A DNA stretch of 64,000 nt from Mycocentrospora acerina (GCA_022701365.1 JAKUHH010000131.1:124001-188000), one strand, 5' to 3'; positions 42,291 to 56,976 are shown, counted from the stretch's first letter. Notes: generated from the sequence alone by a model not told the origin. Program-made: numbers and translations.

Positions 42291-45200
42291 TCATCCCTCG
42301 GCCTCGGCCATAATCTGCTCTCCTTCATCCAACATCTCCACCACCCGCTTCAAATTACCAACCATCTCCTTCGCTTGACCCACAAGCAATAGTTTCTCTG
42401 CATTCGCCGGTAGCCCAAGGTACGTTGGCGGCTCACGCTCAGGCAGATCATTGACCCACTTCATGAAATCCTTCCAGCCAGTCGCGCTCGGTAGCTCAAG
42501 CCCCTGGCTGACATCCGTGTCCTTGACGATCTTGAAATTGTCTTCGAAAGCAGCAGGGGTCATGCACTCATTGACAATGGATGAGAGTATGTTCCAATCG
42601 CCTTCGTTATCGATCTTGCCACCGTACATCTCAATGATGAGCGTGCGGATCATGTCCCAAGGGATCTTGGTTGGAGCAACGTTGGAGCGGCCTTGAGCGA
42701 CGGAATCCATCCATGTGTCGATGATGAAGCTGCAGCATTCATACTGAGAAGATATTAGTAAACATGATAGAAAGTAATCGTACGATCAAACTTACATCAC
42801 TGTCATTGAACTCCCAGAATCCCTTCCATCCTAGACTAGGCGCATATCGAAGGCGCTCTTGAACCACAGCATGCAAGAAAGATAGGATCAAGTAGAGACG
42901 GGCCTTCTCGACTGGCGGCTTGGTAGCCTTTTCGGCCAGAGAAGACAAGGAATCCTTCATATTGGCGCGAATACCGGCAGGCTGCTCGTATGACAGCACG
43001 CGTGAAGCTCGAAGGAGATTGACGGGAATCTTCGGACTTGACTCCATGGACAGGAAGAGACGGAAATCAGGATTAGGTTTGAGCGCTTCCAGTCTCTTCT
43101 CAAGCGACTGTAGCCATTGTGGAGCCAGGTGAACGTTCTTGACAAGTACCCAGTTTCCAGTCGTGGCGGCGTTGGCGATGGCTTTGTCTGCTGACGCTGC
43201 ACCTTCGTTTGAGCCCATGGCGATATTGGAGCATGAAACGTTTTCTCGCTGAACAAGGTTGTCGACCTTGTAGCTGGCATCGAATCCGGGGCTTGAGCTG
43301 AGAGCAACAGGCGTAATGGCAGTGACTTGCTTGACAATATCTCCAAGATCACCGCTGACTTCCAGAATGTCCTTCCCGAATACTTCGATGACGAAACGCT
43401 CGACAGCTGGTACGAATCGATCCACACGGAACAACTTGACGAGAATGAGAGCTCGGAGGTGTTTATCGAGCTTGTTAAGGTCTTCAGGCCAAACCTGGGG
43501 TACGTAGCGCTCTCCGAGTTCCTCTGTAAGGAAGCCGTCCCAAGCAGTTGCTTCAACTTTTTCGATCTCGCCCTTGAAAATTGACATCTTGTTTGCGCGC
43601 TCCATCGCTTCGTCCTTGCGATCTGGATGAGTAGAGACATCCACTCCCTCGAGGTCAGTATCAAGAATCTTGTCAATATGCGTCTTGTCCATCTTGTACG
43701 GCGCGGCTTGCACCAGAAGCATTGCAAATGTGACACGATCCTTCTGGAGTAGTGAAAGCGATGTGCGGCGGTAGGCATCAATGAAAAGTTCAGCAATGAT
43801 TTGGTCAATGCGAGCGGCGTGTCCGGTGACGGAAGAGTTCCTGACCTTGCGAAGCACAGTCTCAAAGATCTGAGTGAAGTACTGGAGCGAGAACTGGTAG
43901 AAATGATTGAGGTGATGCAGTTGCTCCAGTACAGCAAATATGGCTGAGCAAGAACGGGCGACGACAGTGTACTCTTTCGTGATGTTCTCCACTTCTGTCA
44001 TGACACCCGCAGTTTCTGAGACCTTGTCGGAGATCTCCTTTGCCTCCTTCTTGAGAGTCTCCAGGGTTTCGATGACGCGGTCATCGTCGAGGATATTGCC
44101 GCGGGACTCGTTGAGGGCTTGCAGAAGGCGCTTCTCAAGCTGGCGAAGATGAACAGCGAATTCTCCTTGCATCTTGATGAGATTTGATCGTCGCTCATCA
44201 ACATCGGGCCTCTCAGACTTGAGGACCTCGTTCAGGGTCTGGGTCTGCAAACTGCTCTGCGTGACTGTGAAGTTGACAAACGTAGTACGACTGCAGATAT
44301 CAGGCGCGAAATTGGCCGAAGGATCCCGTGTAGACAGATACAAGCGGAACGAAGGTGAGAAGTCAATCTCCTGTTTGCCAAGTTGAATAAGCACACGTCC
44401 TCCAGTACGTTGATATTCTTTGTTGAGGACATGATTGAGGATTGGATCCAGATGTTCGGCGTCTTGAATCAAGATCGGATTGCCGAAACGCAGAGAACTC
44501 TCGAGCTGCTTTGTGAATGAATCATCCAAAAAGCTTGTGACAGTGAGACGGCGGTCCTTGCACTCGTTCTGCAGGAATTCCGTGGTTCTGCCAGATGGAT
44601 CGATGATGTGCGGGTAACGGTTGAAGCGCTTAAGAATGATGGCATTCTCAGTGCATAGATCATCCACAGGCAGGCCATTGTGTTGCCACGTAAGTCGATC
44701 GTCGGCGGTAGACAAATATTCGGTGAACGGATTCGGTGTCTTGAAGCTGATGCCAGATTGCTTGAGGTGATAGAACCAGTCCTCGGTGAGAGCTTTCCTG
44801 TATTGCTGGTCATAGTAACCTGCATAGGCGATAGTAGCAGCGGCTACAAGAACATCTCCTACAATTGTGTCGATCTGGGAGTCGAAAGATTTGCTGCTCT
44901 GTTCCCATCGAGCTTGCTCGGAGTTCAAACTCTCGAGAAGGCGTACACTACGGTTGACCTTGAATTCTACAGTCGCCATTTCTGTCTTGATAGCCTCTGT
45001 CTGGCTGATCAAAGCGGCGTATTCTAACTTGTAACGGGCAATACGATCCTCAAGGTCCTGAATCAAGACCTCGGTCTTCTTGGCGCCTTCCAACGTGTCC
45101 TGCAATTCCTCTTGTAGACTGTCGACCTCAGCACGCAGGGGTCCAACTCGGTCCAGAATATCGGAATACAAGACTTGAGCGCGGACCCATTGAACAAGCG

Positions 45201-48200
45201 GACCACAGGCTTTGGAAGCACGATTGACTTGGTCGAAGGTAAAGTTGTCCAGGGAAAGGTATTCCTTCTGCATCTTCTTACGTAGCGCGGCCGTCATTTG
45301 CCTCTCGTTGTCGAATTGAACGATACTGGCAATAAAATCATCGCGCCTGACAATCTGAACAATGGTCTTCCAACTGTCAGGTCTGTGACCAAGGAGAGTG
45401 CAAACGGCTTCCAGAGCAAGCTTGACACCAGCAGGAGGATTCTGCATAGATCGGACTTCAGTGAGATGCTGTCGTTTAATGTTCTGAACGCTCTTCTGCG
45501 CCTCGAGCACAGCGGGTTCAGCAGCCGCTAGATCAGTGTTCACAACCTTTTGTCGACTCTCAATTTCGCCCTTCTTTTCCGCAAGCATAGCTTGTACCTT
45601 AATTGAGCCCTCCTTCTCTTTCTGTGCTTCGCTCTGATCTGCCAACATCTGCTGCAATTTTTCACCAGCTTCGGTGTTCTTCTGCTCTAATTGAGTCTTC
45701 TTTTGAGCAAGACTGACACGCAAGTCCGCAACCTTTTCAGATGTATCACGAAGTTTCTCGAGACCAACATTAAGATGGCGCTGTTGCTCTTCAAGATCCT
45801 CGCGCTTCTCATTGTACAGCTTGACGTACTGAGCAACAAAGTCGAGGAAGTGCCGAGGCGTGAGATACATTTTGCGGTTCTGTGTCCTCTGCAGTTTGTC
45901 GTTCTTCGCTCGCAGAGAGTGGTGAACAGCGACCATTGCATTGACCACACTCTCACGGTGAGAAGGCGGAAGACGAAGTCCACGATAAGCAACTGGAATG
46001 CTGTCAGGTGCGACGTATTTGGGACGGTCCAGATCAACGGATTGAGTGAGCTCGGAGCTGACCTGGTACAAAGCTTGGTCAGACCAATCTCCAAACCAGT
46101 TGAGCACACAACGATTGAAAAGAGCCGGACTAGTGGCAGCCTTGGAAGAAAGTCCCTCCTCAGGTGGATTCATAGTGAAGACCACGTGAAGGTTCTTGAT
46201 GATCTGTTCTGTGAACCACTTGTACAGTTCTTCTTGCGAATCAAGAGCCACATTCTGTCGCTGAGCACCCTCCTTAATGGCAGTCATCAAGGCTGCATGC
46301 TCATCGCCCTCGAAAAGACCAGGAACCTCCGCGTTGGCAAGAAGAGTGTTCATGCGCTCGAGGAAACCCGAGTCGAGAACGTTAGCCTCGTCCATGATGA
46401 AGCAAATCTTTTCGCCCTTGCAACCACAGCGCCGAAGCACATTTCGCAAGTCTTCGTCAAAGTCTTCGCCGGAGTATTTGCCATGAACCTTGATCTGGTA
46501 AACGCTCAGACCATTCATCCAGGCGACAAAGCGTGATAGTGTAGTCTTTCCGGAGCCGCTGACACCAATGAGAATGAGATGACCTTGTGGTTGGCGGAAT
46601 ACACGATCAATTCGAAGAACATGTTCAAGCACGTCATTGAAGAGAATGAGCGGCACATCAACCTCCTCTTCACAGAAGGTCTTGAGTCGTGCCTTGACGT
46701 ATTCTCGAAGATCGTCACGCTTGACGGGCACGTAGTTCTTGGACAGCCAGTTGGAGAACAAGATGGGCCCACCAAGAGCCTGTTCTTCATCAACAGAGGG
46801 GAAGTGTTCCATAGCCACTCGACGCACGCACTCGTCAGTCCAGTTCCTCTCGTCTTCGGCAATGAGACGATCTTGGAACAGACGTAAGGCTTCGTGAGCC
46901 CAGATCCTGACAAGACCCTCGACCGATAAATTGTCAAGTGGTTTGAGAGCCTCGTAAATACCACGCACCCATCGCGTAAGCTCACGAGGAGAGTAGACGT
47001 AGTGAGGTTGAATATCTGGTGTGAATCTCTTCTGTGACTCGGCATAGAGCTGAACCATGGCTTTGGTCAAAGCGTCAGAGTAGCCACGTAAAGATGTGAC
47101 AATCTTGAGGACAGCGCTATTGAAAGTGCCATAGATCTGGAGGAGCGACTGCTCGCCGGGGTAGTCGACCATGATGAGTGGAGCATGGCGCAGGAATCGG
47201 AGACCCATTGGTGTACGGCCAGCGTCAGTCGGAGGGTTACAGGCGCCAACAAACTGGATGCGATCGAGAGTCACCCATGTCTTATCAGATGTTCTCCAGA
47301 AACCGTTATGCTCAACGAGCTGTCTCAGGAAGGAAATGGCTCGCTGAGTTCCATATTTGTCCGGCGCAGGCAAGTTGATTTCGTCGCAGAAGATGACCAG
47401 CCAGCGTCCGACCTGAGTCGGGGTGAGCTGCACACCGTTAAGAGTCTTCTTGTACTCGCAGTATTGTTCAAATGTCTTAATGAGAAGATCTGGGGTTGTT
47501 GCGCTGGAGAAATTGAGACCGACAACTTGCATGTTCGGCAACTTGCGGAGCGCGCTGAACAGAGTCATGGTCTTTCCGGAACCTGGGGGACCGCAGAGCA
47601 ATAGAGGCTTGTGCTCCGCGAGCCATGAATACAATACATCTTCATGACGGACAGTATCGAGGGTTGGGATGACCACATCAGTTTGGACGATAGAGTGGGT
47701 GTTGACCTCAACGTTCGGAACCTCATTCTGCCACATATCCCATTCCGTCTTACCAGGTTTGACATCGTAGTCAATAAGGGAGGTCGATTCAGTGAGCGCA
47801 GGCACCTCGACATCGGCGAGACCAGCAACAAGATCACCGAACTCTTTGCGGTCCGAAAGCGGACAATCACCAACCAGGGCCCAGACAAGGGCAACAAGCA
47901 ACTTCTTTGCGAGATAAATCTCCATCTTCTCCTCTTCAAGCGGGAAGTCCTGGTGGTGAACGTTATACTCGAGCACATTGCGGCATGCCTTATTAAGCAG
48001 CGAGAACAATGTGTTCAAAGCACGGATATCAGTGTACTCCATGATGTGTTTGAACTTTCTGGCCATGCTCAGTGCCTTCTCAATGAAGTGATCCTGTGTG
48101 AGTTTGACGTGCAGAATTTCTGCAACCACGGCCTGAGTCGATAGCGTGTCTTGGGACATTTGACCTGGAGCAACAGAATCATCTTCGATATCATCGAATG

Positions 48201-51200
48201 GCGTACTCTTCAGATGCTCGATGTAATTCTTGATCATCATCTCGACATTGACAGTGTCATCGCTGAACCAGACCATACCACAGCGAGAAACCGTAGCAAG
48301 AGTGGCATACTTAAGCGTTTCGACCTCGAACATGATGCGCACATTGGATGGCAGATTGAGACGCTCACCGTTAGGCAGAGTGAGAAGTTTGTTATCGTCA
48401 AGAACGGAGTTCAAGTTCTCGACCCACTCGGGATCAACGTCACCATCAAAGACAATCCAGTGTCGCTTACTGTCTTCACCACGGAGGTTGTCAACAATCT
48501 TGCGCAGAATGCTGGTGAACAGACCGTCGGTCCATTCACGAGTGGTACTATCGAGGTTGCCGTAAAGCTGCTCCTTAGACATGACCTTAGGATCGATAAC
48601 ATGGCAAACCCCTTCAACTCCTTCGACCGTCTGAAGCGCAGAGAGCAAGGTCCTCCAAGCTGCGGACTTGCCAGAGCCCGAAGAACCCACCATCATGACA
48701 CCGTGGTGCAGATTCTGAATCTGGTAGAGTTGGATAATCTTCGTCATCCAGGAATCGCTGACGACCAATTTTGACTCGGCGGCACTCTTACGGATTGCCT
48801 CCGTTAGTTTGTCGAGAGGCGCAGGAATATATTCAACGCCTGGGAAGGAGTTCTCTTGGATATCCATCATGATTTCAACATCCGATCGAATAAGCTTTGG
48901 CGCAATGGTCTCTCGTAAGCTCTGGATGATGATCTGAGGTTCCATAATTGCTTCGTCGGGGAACTGAGCATCTTGCACGGCGATACGGGCTCGCTTGAGA
49001 CCACCAGAGCTGACCAGCACACTCTTGAGAGCACGCAATCCGAAATCGTAATGAGCTTGCTTGGAAAGGCCAGCCGCACACTTGTCGAAGAACGGCACAA
49101 CCTGCTTGGAAAGTTCCTTGGCTTGCGAGAAACCTTGAGAATAAAGCATGACCTCAGCAATAAGCTCCTTGTCGGGCTTGGACATGGCAATGCTTCGGAA
49201 TAGCTTCTTCAAGTTGTCAGGCAAGTTGGATCGACCTGCGTAGCCAGGATTCATTGTGATGAAGATTCCGGTATTACCATTGACCTTGAGCTGGCGGCCA
49301 ATGAGCTCGATCTGCGACTTCTCATCTTCAGCTCCCTTCCTCAATCCGAGCTGGATATTTTGCACTTGTTGAGAAACGGCCGAGAGGATGCGCTCCTCGA
49401 GACGATTGAACTCGTCGAAGCAACCCCAAGCACCAACTTGACAGATACCGAGGAAAATACGACCCATGGCCTGGAAGTCGAACGTGTCGTCACAGCAGAA
49501 GACTAGAGTGAAGCGACCAAGCTGCACACCCAGAGCCTTGACTGATTCAGTCTTACCAGTACCAGCGGGTCCGTATGGCGAACCTCCAAGGCGCTGGCAG
49601 AGAGCTTGGGTAAGAGTAAGGAAACAGCGATCAGTGAGTGGTGTTCGAACAAGGCGATCCGGCACACCAAGATATTCGAAACCGTAGTCCAGGGAGGCGT
49701 TGGCCATTTTGATCTTCAGCCGCTTCAAAATATCCTCTTCGGGCTCATACATGTATCGCATAGAGAGGAGCCACATGTGGTGCGTGGGTGAGCTTGCGCC
49801 GACCTTTTGAAGCCTGTAAATGACATCGCGCTGGTGGACAAACTCGGTGATGAGATCCTCGCATTTTCTGCGGTGAATGGGTTCCAGATCGCCCAACACA
49901 GCAGCAGCAAGCAGCTTGAGGGTATTGACTTGCTTCTCATACAACTCAGGTAGTGAAACTCCTTCTTCAACAAGAGACTTCTCCACCGCATGGGTCCAGG
50001 CGATCTGCGTTCCAAGAACGACAATCTGAGCTGGATATTTAGAGATGTAAGAGCTGAAAGCACCAGGATCTATCGCTTCGGGCGCAATAAGCTGAGCGAA
50101 CTCTTCGTAGGCCTCGAACGCCAACTCAGCCAAAGTGGTCTTCATGTTTGTCTCCAAAGCTCCGAGCCATTCGTTAATTCTAGGCGTTTTGATGAGCGAA
50201 ATCTCTTTTCGAAGGGTAACCTCTTCTCCCTCTTTCGAGGTGAAGCCCGTGATGAGACCATCTTCGTCTGTAATCAAGCCAGAAATACCAGCAAACATCT
50301 TCCTAAGATGCTTAGCAATACGAAGTACGTCATTGCTGTTACCGATAATCTCTAGAAGATCTTCGTCACCAACGAAGTAGAAGCGGGGGAAAGAGACACG
50401 CTCGCGCTCGAGGTATTCTCCCAAAGCCTTCTGAATCTTGTTTAGAAGCTCTGCAAGACGTTCCAGGGACTTCTGTACGCCAGAAATGTTGAGGACGTCG
50501 AGAACAAACGGCTGGCGCATGACCTTCTTCATGACGGACAAGAACTCGGAGTTGATGTTCTGGAATCGAGTCGACTCCATAGGCAGCAAGTGCTTGATGT
50601 CAGCATTACCTGTAAATACTCCCTCAAGGTACACCCACTGTCGCTGAACGTCAATCCAGACATCGAACAGTACATGGACGCGATTGAGCTTGTCCTCCCA
50701 TGAGGATGCCTCATCTTCAAACTCTTTGTAGTAAGGCGAGTGTCGCATAGCTTGTAGGGAGTTCAGATTCTCGCTGCACTTGGCAAATAGATCGTCCCAG
50801 CCACGAATAAGACGGCATTTGTTCTGATAGTTGACGAGCTCCAAACTGTAGTTTTGCCACGTCTCACGGACCTGTTTAATAAATTCTTCGAGTGCCATCT
50901 CACCTTGAGCCTGAGTGATGACTTCGCGAATGATCTTCTCGCTGGGGCCGAGCTTGAGATCCCAAACATCACCAACCGTCATAGATACAGCGGAGTACCG
51001 CTTTTGCGGCTTCAGCTGCTTGAAAATTCTAGTCCAATGTCGTTCTTTCATACCGTCGGATTTCAAGTCGCTGATGATGGCATTTTCTTTGAGTAATTGC
51101 TTGAGCGTCTGCTGAACGTATTCGTACGCCTGGTACTGGCGCAGGCGACTGGGCAATTCCTTCGCTGTCTTGATGAGGCTGTCCAGGTGTCCGCGAAGTT

Positions 51201-54200
51201 TCCGCGGTTGAGTGGTCGACCAAAGATTCTCGCGAAGGTCATCAATCGCACCCCAAAGGCTGCTGAGAGTATCCCAGACAAACGTAAAGTCACGCACTTC
51301 TTCGAGCAAGACCACGAGAGCATTCTGAGGCGAGGACGGTAGTCCCAGGGCTTCCTTGGCTTTTGATATGTTTCCAGACTCCTCCTCTAGCTGGGTAATC
51401 TTGTGTTCGAACGTGGCGAGGATACTCTTGGCCTCTGCAGGCGCAAGAGTTCCAGTGACGGGCTTCTCTTCGGACCACTTAGACGACATATCCGCGATCT
51501 TCTGGTTGACAATTTTGTCCTCGGCAGCAATCTTGACCCGTAATGCGTCGGATTGCTCATTAGCAATCTTGCTCTTCCTGTCCAAAATCTCGTTCAGGGT
51601 CTGCCATTCGTGGTCAATCTGGTCCATCTGAAGCCAGTCGGATGGGAAATGATAACGCTGACGGCTCAGAGTAGCCTGTCCTTGCCTAAAGGTGGAGATC
51701 TCGGGGTCCCATTCCATTACCTTCCTCTTGCATTGCTGAACAGTCGTTATGAAAGACACCGCTTGCGCAGTGGAAGAAGCTTCGAGAGTCTGTACCTCGA
51801 GGTCTTTACGCGCCTTCTGGATTTGCACAAAGACATCGTTCATACGCTGGCCGAGCCTAGTCGCGAACTTGGCTAGAATTTCTTGTTGCCACTGATCGTA
51901 CTTGGCATTGACCTTGACCTGTACCTGATCATAGTCGACCGTCACATATCCGAATCGGCGACTAATCTCAGAGTTGTCAAAGGTTGAGCGAGTCTTTCGA
52001 ATTTCCTGGAGCAATTGCAGCCATTTTGAGAGATCCTCGCCAAGGATGTCGTAGACTTGCTCAGACTGCAGATCCCAGAGAGATTGGAACTGAAGCCACT
52101 CATCTACATATGACGACACGTCACGCAGCTTGCCTTCGACAGCACCGTAAACCTCGATCAAAGAGCTTGTGCATCGACTCGGTAGATCTGCGAACTGGTT
52201 GGCAGATGCATCTTCGGTTGCCTCCAAGCGAATCTCGTATCGTGATGCTTTGATCTTTTGAAGGGTGCATACAACGGCAAGCCATTGTTGAAGTTGCTCG
52301 AGCCAGCTTGCTCTGGCATACTCTACCGGTGGACTGAGGTAGATGACTTGGTTTCGCATAGTGATTTCGAGGGTTAATCGAGATAACGTGGGTCTCAGCT
52401 CAGGAGACTCTGCAGTTGCTGGCTGGCTGACAGGTCGACGAGATTCATCTTCATCGTCGACATTGTTGAAGACATCGATCCACAGTGTAACAGCACGGTT
52501 CAGTCGGACGAGTAGTATCGTCTCAATGCGTACGTTCATGTCGGAGACCCACGAAGCAAGATTAGCGTAGTTTTCGAGATTGAGTTGATCGATCGATTTC
52601 TGGATGATCTCCAAGTTGGTCTGAAAGGCTTCCTTGTTGTAGGGGCAGGTCTCGAGATCTTTCAAGGCCTTCTCAACTATCACGTTGATGCTTACAAGTG
52701 TAGCAACCTTGGTCTGCAGCAACGACGTATTGGAAGCAAAGTCACGGACAAATTGGACATGTTTGCTCTCACTTCGAACACTTCCAGCTCCGACTGGGAA
52801 TCCGGATTGTCGCACATGCAAGTCATAAGCGTGAACAAATGACTCCCACTTAAGAGGGACACCTTTTCCAACAAGCGATTGGACATCGTTGACATAGTTG
52901 TTCAAAAGGAGTGCAACTGCCTTCAATTCGGAGATTGAGCGAACGGTCTGAGTGTATGTTCGCACACTCTCCATCAGGCTGACAGCGTAAGGATATACGC
53001 GCTTGGCTTCCTTGGAAATGTTGTTGATACCATGAGGAACTTGATAACCCCGCCATGTCAAGTTTCGCACTTCTTTGAACAGAGCAATAACCTGGCCGTC
53101 AAAGTTGACACCCAATTCGAGCATGTTACCAGCGGCACGATTCTTGCTAACAAGGAAGAGGCGTCCAGATATCGAGAGCTTTCTCCTGGCAACCTCCTGC
53201 AACCACGACTCAAAAATAGGGCGAGTGTCTAGCTTCTTCTTGAACATACTGCTCTCCGCCTGCAACTTTTGACCCTCAGCATGGAGCGCCCAGTCTTTGC
53301 CCAAGACATCTTCGACCTTGCTCATGTAGTTCTCCAGTTGAGTTTCAATCTGGCGCGCCCAGATGACGGCGCCTGACACAGGAGGAAAGTCGCGAAGTTG
53401 GGCCATTGCATGAGCCTCAGAGTTACCGTACTGGCGCTTGAACCGCTCATGGAGAGCAGCAATATCACGCTTGACATTCTCTATGAGTTGAGTTTGATAC
53501 TCGGAAATAGCTCCTCGAATCTTCGGTCTCACGAACAGCGGGTTGAACTTGGAGAAGACGCGGAACATCTCGCTTGCAGTTTTGGCGGTACCAAGGCGAT
53601 CCCTCAACCTCGCAATGATGGAGTTCTCGACACGCGACGTGCGCTCGTTGTATTTCTGCTCTGCCTGCTCGAACAATCGTGTACCTTCAGGTGACACGTT
53701 CAACACATCAACGTCTTTGAGAACATCATAGGCTTCTTTGACTTCCTTGACTGCATCGACATCGCCAATTTCCTCAACAATGACAGTCTCCTTTTGCGTG
53801 CCGTCAGAAAATGTTGTATGAGTGCCAAGAACGTTAACAATAGTCCGCTGCAGTTGTTCATGATTCTTCCTGAACGTCGAAATGTACCGGATGCGATCTT
53901 CGATTTCCTTGTGACGAGCTGCAATCTTGATGGGAATGAACTTCTCATTTCTCCGCCTCGTCACCTCACGAGCAACATTGGTGAATTCTTTGACGTTCTC
54001 CTCCCATGTTCGCCAAATATTCTCCGCAACAGCCATGACAGCTTGGAACTCAGGGTAGTCCATATGCATAAGTGTCTTCCCATGAAGCAGTTTATGCAGC
54101 TGGCTGTCAAGTTCACCAGATATAGCTTCCACAAGAGGTAGCGCTCGTCGGACCGGGTACGGGCAAATTCGAAGCTTCTTGTTCATGTGGCCAAATATGA

Positions 54201-55408
54201 GAGTAATAGAGTCTTGAACAGCTTGCAATGAAGTAGCTGAGAGAAGGTGGTCCAACGGAAAGTCTCGCATCAGCTGATTGTACTTTTGCACCAGGTCCGT
54301 AGCCTCCTTCAATCCGGTATCCGCACTGAAACTGACAGTGGCTTGGAATCGCTTCGCATTCTTCAAGACGTCGAGAGTCAACCTGACGCCCGCGCTGCCA
54401 AGCTGCGTCTCAATATCGTGCAGCCTGTTTTCCATTGAAAGCCAGAAGTTGATCTCTTGCGCCGCTGACCCGGTCGACACATCTCGGGAAGTCTTGGTAA
54501 TAGTTTGGATCGACTTGATCCATCCGTTGACGTTCGACTGCAGACCGTTGAGGAAGCTGCTATCTTGCACAATGGCCGCCGGAATAAGCTCTGGGCTTGG
54601 TTTGACGCCGGATTCCTGGGCCGCTTCGAGCGCATTCTGAATAACTGGGTGCAAAGGTAACTGTAGCTCTGGAATATCGATATTCTGCTGCAAGTTGTTG
54701 AAACTCAGTACCAGCTCTGCAATCTTCTTCTTCGCCGCCGAGATGCCTGTCCTGGCGTCGTTGTCCCCCTTGCTGTATCCTCCCGCCACATTACGCTGAC
54801 TCTTTGAATAGGTGTCAAAGTACGGCTCGACCGTCGAATGGAGGAAAGAACTGAGGAACTCATAAGGAGTACCATCTTGTGGGGAAGCGGTATTAGAAAG
54901 TATAAAGCCTGGAAGAGTAGAAATTTGGACTTGATTGCTAAGGGGTATCGCAGGGTCTAAGGGTATCGTTGGTCGCTTCGAAATAACAACAAATGCTGCG
55001 CAGGTTGGGGATGCAGTAAGTTCGGGAGAAACAGTGTAGAGGAATCGCTGGGTGACGCCTAGTCACGGTGCTGTCAGTAGGGTCGCTCCCTCTCTCTCTG
55101 TTGGTAGAGGACTCACCGTTGGAACCGTCCAGTCCTTCTGTAGGAGCTGCATCGAGCTTCTCTTTTACAATGTACAACGTCGACTGCCCCTCAGTAGCAA
55201 AGCGGGCACATAGCCGCAGAGTTTCTGGAGCTCTGGCGGGCGAGAGCAGACTGCCGATGGCGAAGAGGTCCTCTTCTTCAGCTCCAAGGTTGGTTTCGAG
55301 AACCTTTTGCAGGTGATTGACGATTTTCTGGGGGTCGATTGCGGGTGGTGTGGGACTGGGTGAGCGTATGCTGCCGTTGGCCGCACCAGGGGCCAGTGGT
55401 GCCTCCAT
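42291..55408 (-). CDS. DYN1: Cytoplasmic dynein 1 heavy chain
   Basis: Three exons (55117-55408, 42796-55058, 42291-42743) with 58- and 52-nt introns give 4335 residues, the length of other filamentous-fungal heavy chains (about 4340). The protein is the minus-end-directed microtubule motor for nuclear migration and endosome transport. Seen: the N-terminal tail from [12 protein letters not shown]; linker and motor with AAA1 P-loop [10 protein letters not shown] (about 1926) and FDEFNRL; AAA2 [11 protein letters not shown] (about 2222); AAA3 [10 protein letters not shown] (about 2589); AAA4 [10 protein letters not shown] (about 2931); then a long coiled-coil stalk with the microtubule-binding tip (about 3120-3450); AAA5 and AAA6; and a C terminus ending EQIMAEAEG. 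The open frame starting GTG at 54789 is not the protein start: it continues upstream through [20 protein letters not shown] to exon 1. No breaks found. Confidence 0.97.
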
Positions 55409-56163
55409 GGTGATTGTTTATGGAATGTATTAGTGGGGCGACATGTATGTCCTCGCTGTCGGTGGAGCGAAGAAGGAAAGAAACAGCCTATAGTAGTGAC
55501 GTGGGCGCAAAGGAAAGTGCAAATCGTCCAGCGGTGGTGATGAGCTGTCTCTCAAGGGTTCCCAAAGTTCACGTCGCGTTCAAGAACGCGCTTGCCCACA
55601 CTGGTCCTCTTCCGCCGCGCTTGGCAATGTCGCAGGGGTCAGCGTGATTGGACGTCAGGTGTCAGGACAAATGCAGCGATGAAACAAAGCACGGTGATGA
55701 TGTAAAGGTTTCAGGCATGCATTACATGCGTTGACAGGCGCCTCCCGTTTGCTTTGGTGGCAGTTGTGCTACACGGATCAGCACATGTACAGCTTCAGCC
55801 TATTAAGACTTGCACCACTTGACAGAGACTGATGAACAAAAGGATTTACTAGAAGAATGTGGTGATGGGTGATTTGGTAGCTTACACTTGAGCAGAATAC
55901 CTTGAAACATACCTTGAAGTATCGACATGGTTGGTGCAACTTAGTTTGGAGCACTTCATTCATCAATGGTCTAATTCCAAATAGAAATGAACTGGCTCTG
56001 CCAGTGCCCGCAAGAAACAAATAATGACAGCGTGAGGAAAGCAACCACTGAATCTCTTGAGCTTCACTAATCACTCAAGTTCCGCTTCTCCAACTTCAGC
56101 TCACATTCAGCCTCCTCTGCAACACGAGAATCTTTGTATCACTGGACCACTTCATCAATATAA
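55409..56163. other. Spacer between dynein promoter and POA1-like gene
   Basis: 0.75 kb holding the dynein heavy-chain promoter and the 3' region of the macrodomain gene. No gene is supported; an open minus frame at 55778-56074 begins only at GTG. Confidence 0.5.
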
Positions 56164-56976
56164 TTATAGCGGCTCCCACACCTCCACATCTCCATACCAT
56201 CCATCCTTCAATTTGATGCTCTCCAACGCCTCGCTCGTCTTCCCCCACGGCACCCCAAACTTGCCACTATTGATCTTGCACATTCTGATTCCCGTGATGC
56301 CACCATCCGCCCGTGTGACAAGCTCAAGCAACATCTTCATCGACGCAATAGTATTTCGCACGATAATCTCTGGCTTGTCTTTTGCTTTCCCGTACTTGGC
56401 GCTGGTAAAGACACATCCAATCCAGTGCTCCGACTCGCCTTCGCACGGGGCAACGAGCTGGGTTGTGCCAGTGCGCACGGGGTTGGACTTGTTGTGGTCC
56501 TTGATACAGAAGTTGCGGTGTACAGTGCATGCTTTGGGGTACTTGTCTTTGAATGCTTTGGCGATGCCGGCGCCCCAGTGGCCCTGAGTGTTGCAGGCGT
56601 GGATTAGTAGACATCCTTTGGGCACGTTTTCAAACATGTCACCTTGGTGGTAGGTGAGTTTCAGGGAATTGGCACTTGTATCTTGAGGCTCTGCAACGCT
56701 CGTTGACTGGGCGCTCAACCAGTTGGGTGGGAGGTCTCTGTAGTCTAGATGCTTTGGTCCATGCATAGCAACATCTTTTGTGTTCTGTCGCTTTGAGGGA
56801 GGAGGTGAAATTGAAGCCAGCCTCTTACTTTTGCCTTTGTGGTTTTGTGTTGATGAAGCGACAGCTGTAGATTGGTCTGAATCGCGAGTTGAAGTGTCTG
56901 ATGCCTTCTGCTTGATCTTCCCTCCATGATTAGGCTTCAAGTATGCTGTGATGTTTTCCTTTTGTAAGCCTGCCAT
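56164..56976 (-). CDS. POA1: Macrodomain protein, Poa1-like ADP-ribose 1''-phosphate phosphatase
   Basis: Single exon, 270 residues from ATG 56976 (the frame before it starts at TTG). A C-terminal macro domain (about 105-270) has the nucleotide loop [19 protein letters not shown], close to yeast Poa1, which removes the 1''-phosphate of ADP-ribose 1''-phosphate, a by-product of tRNA splicing. Also seen: [21 protein letters not shown] and the second loop [19 protein letters not shown]. The first 100 residues are disordered and basic, with a likely nuclear signal ([18 protein letters not shown]), and the first 15 residues resemble a degenerate PCNA-interaction motif (KENITAYL). Poa1 activity is inferred; de-ADP-ribosylation or plain ADP-ribose binding are alternatives. 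Divergent from the Rieske gene. Confidence 0.87.
   Translation of the reverse strand: MAGLQKENITAYLKPNHGGKIKQKASDTSTRDSDQSTAVASSTQNHKGKSKRLASISPPPSKRQNTKDVAMHGPKHLDYRDLPPNWLSAQSTSVAEPQDTSANSLKLTYHQGDMFENVPKGCLLIHACNTQGHWGAGIAKAFKDKYPKACTVHRNFCIKDHNKSNPVRTGTTQLVAPCEGESEHWIGCVFTSAKYGKAKDKPEIIVRNTIASMKMLLELVTRADGGITGIRMCKINSGKFGVPWGKTSEALESIKLKDGWYGDVEVWEPL

Noticed and set aside
42739..54789. A 4016-residue ORF taken as the whole dynein protein
   Set aside because: Its first codon is GTG and the frame continues upstream. The true N terminus is in exon 1 and the C terminus in a third exon, giving 4335 residues, so there is no truncation.
55778..56074. 98-codon minus ORF downstream of the macrodomain gene
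   Set aside because: It begins at GTG, with no ATG at the start and no domain.
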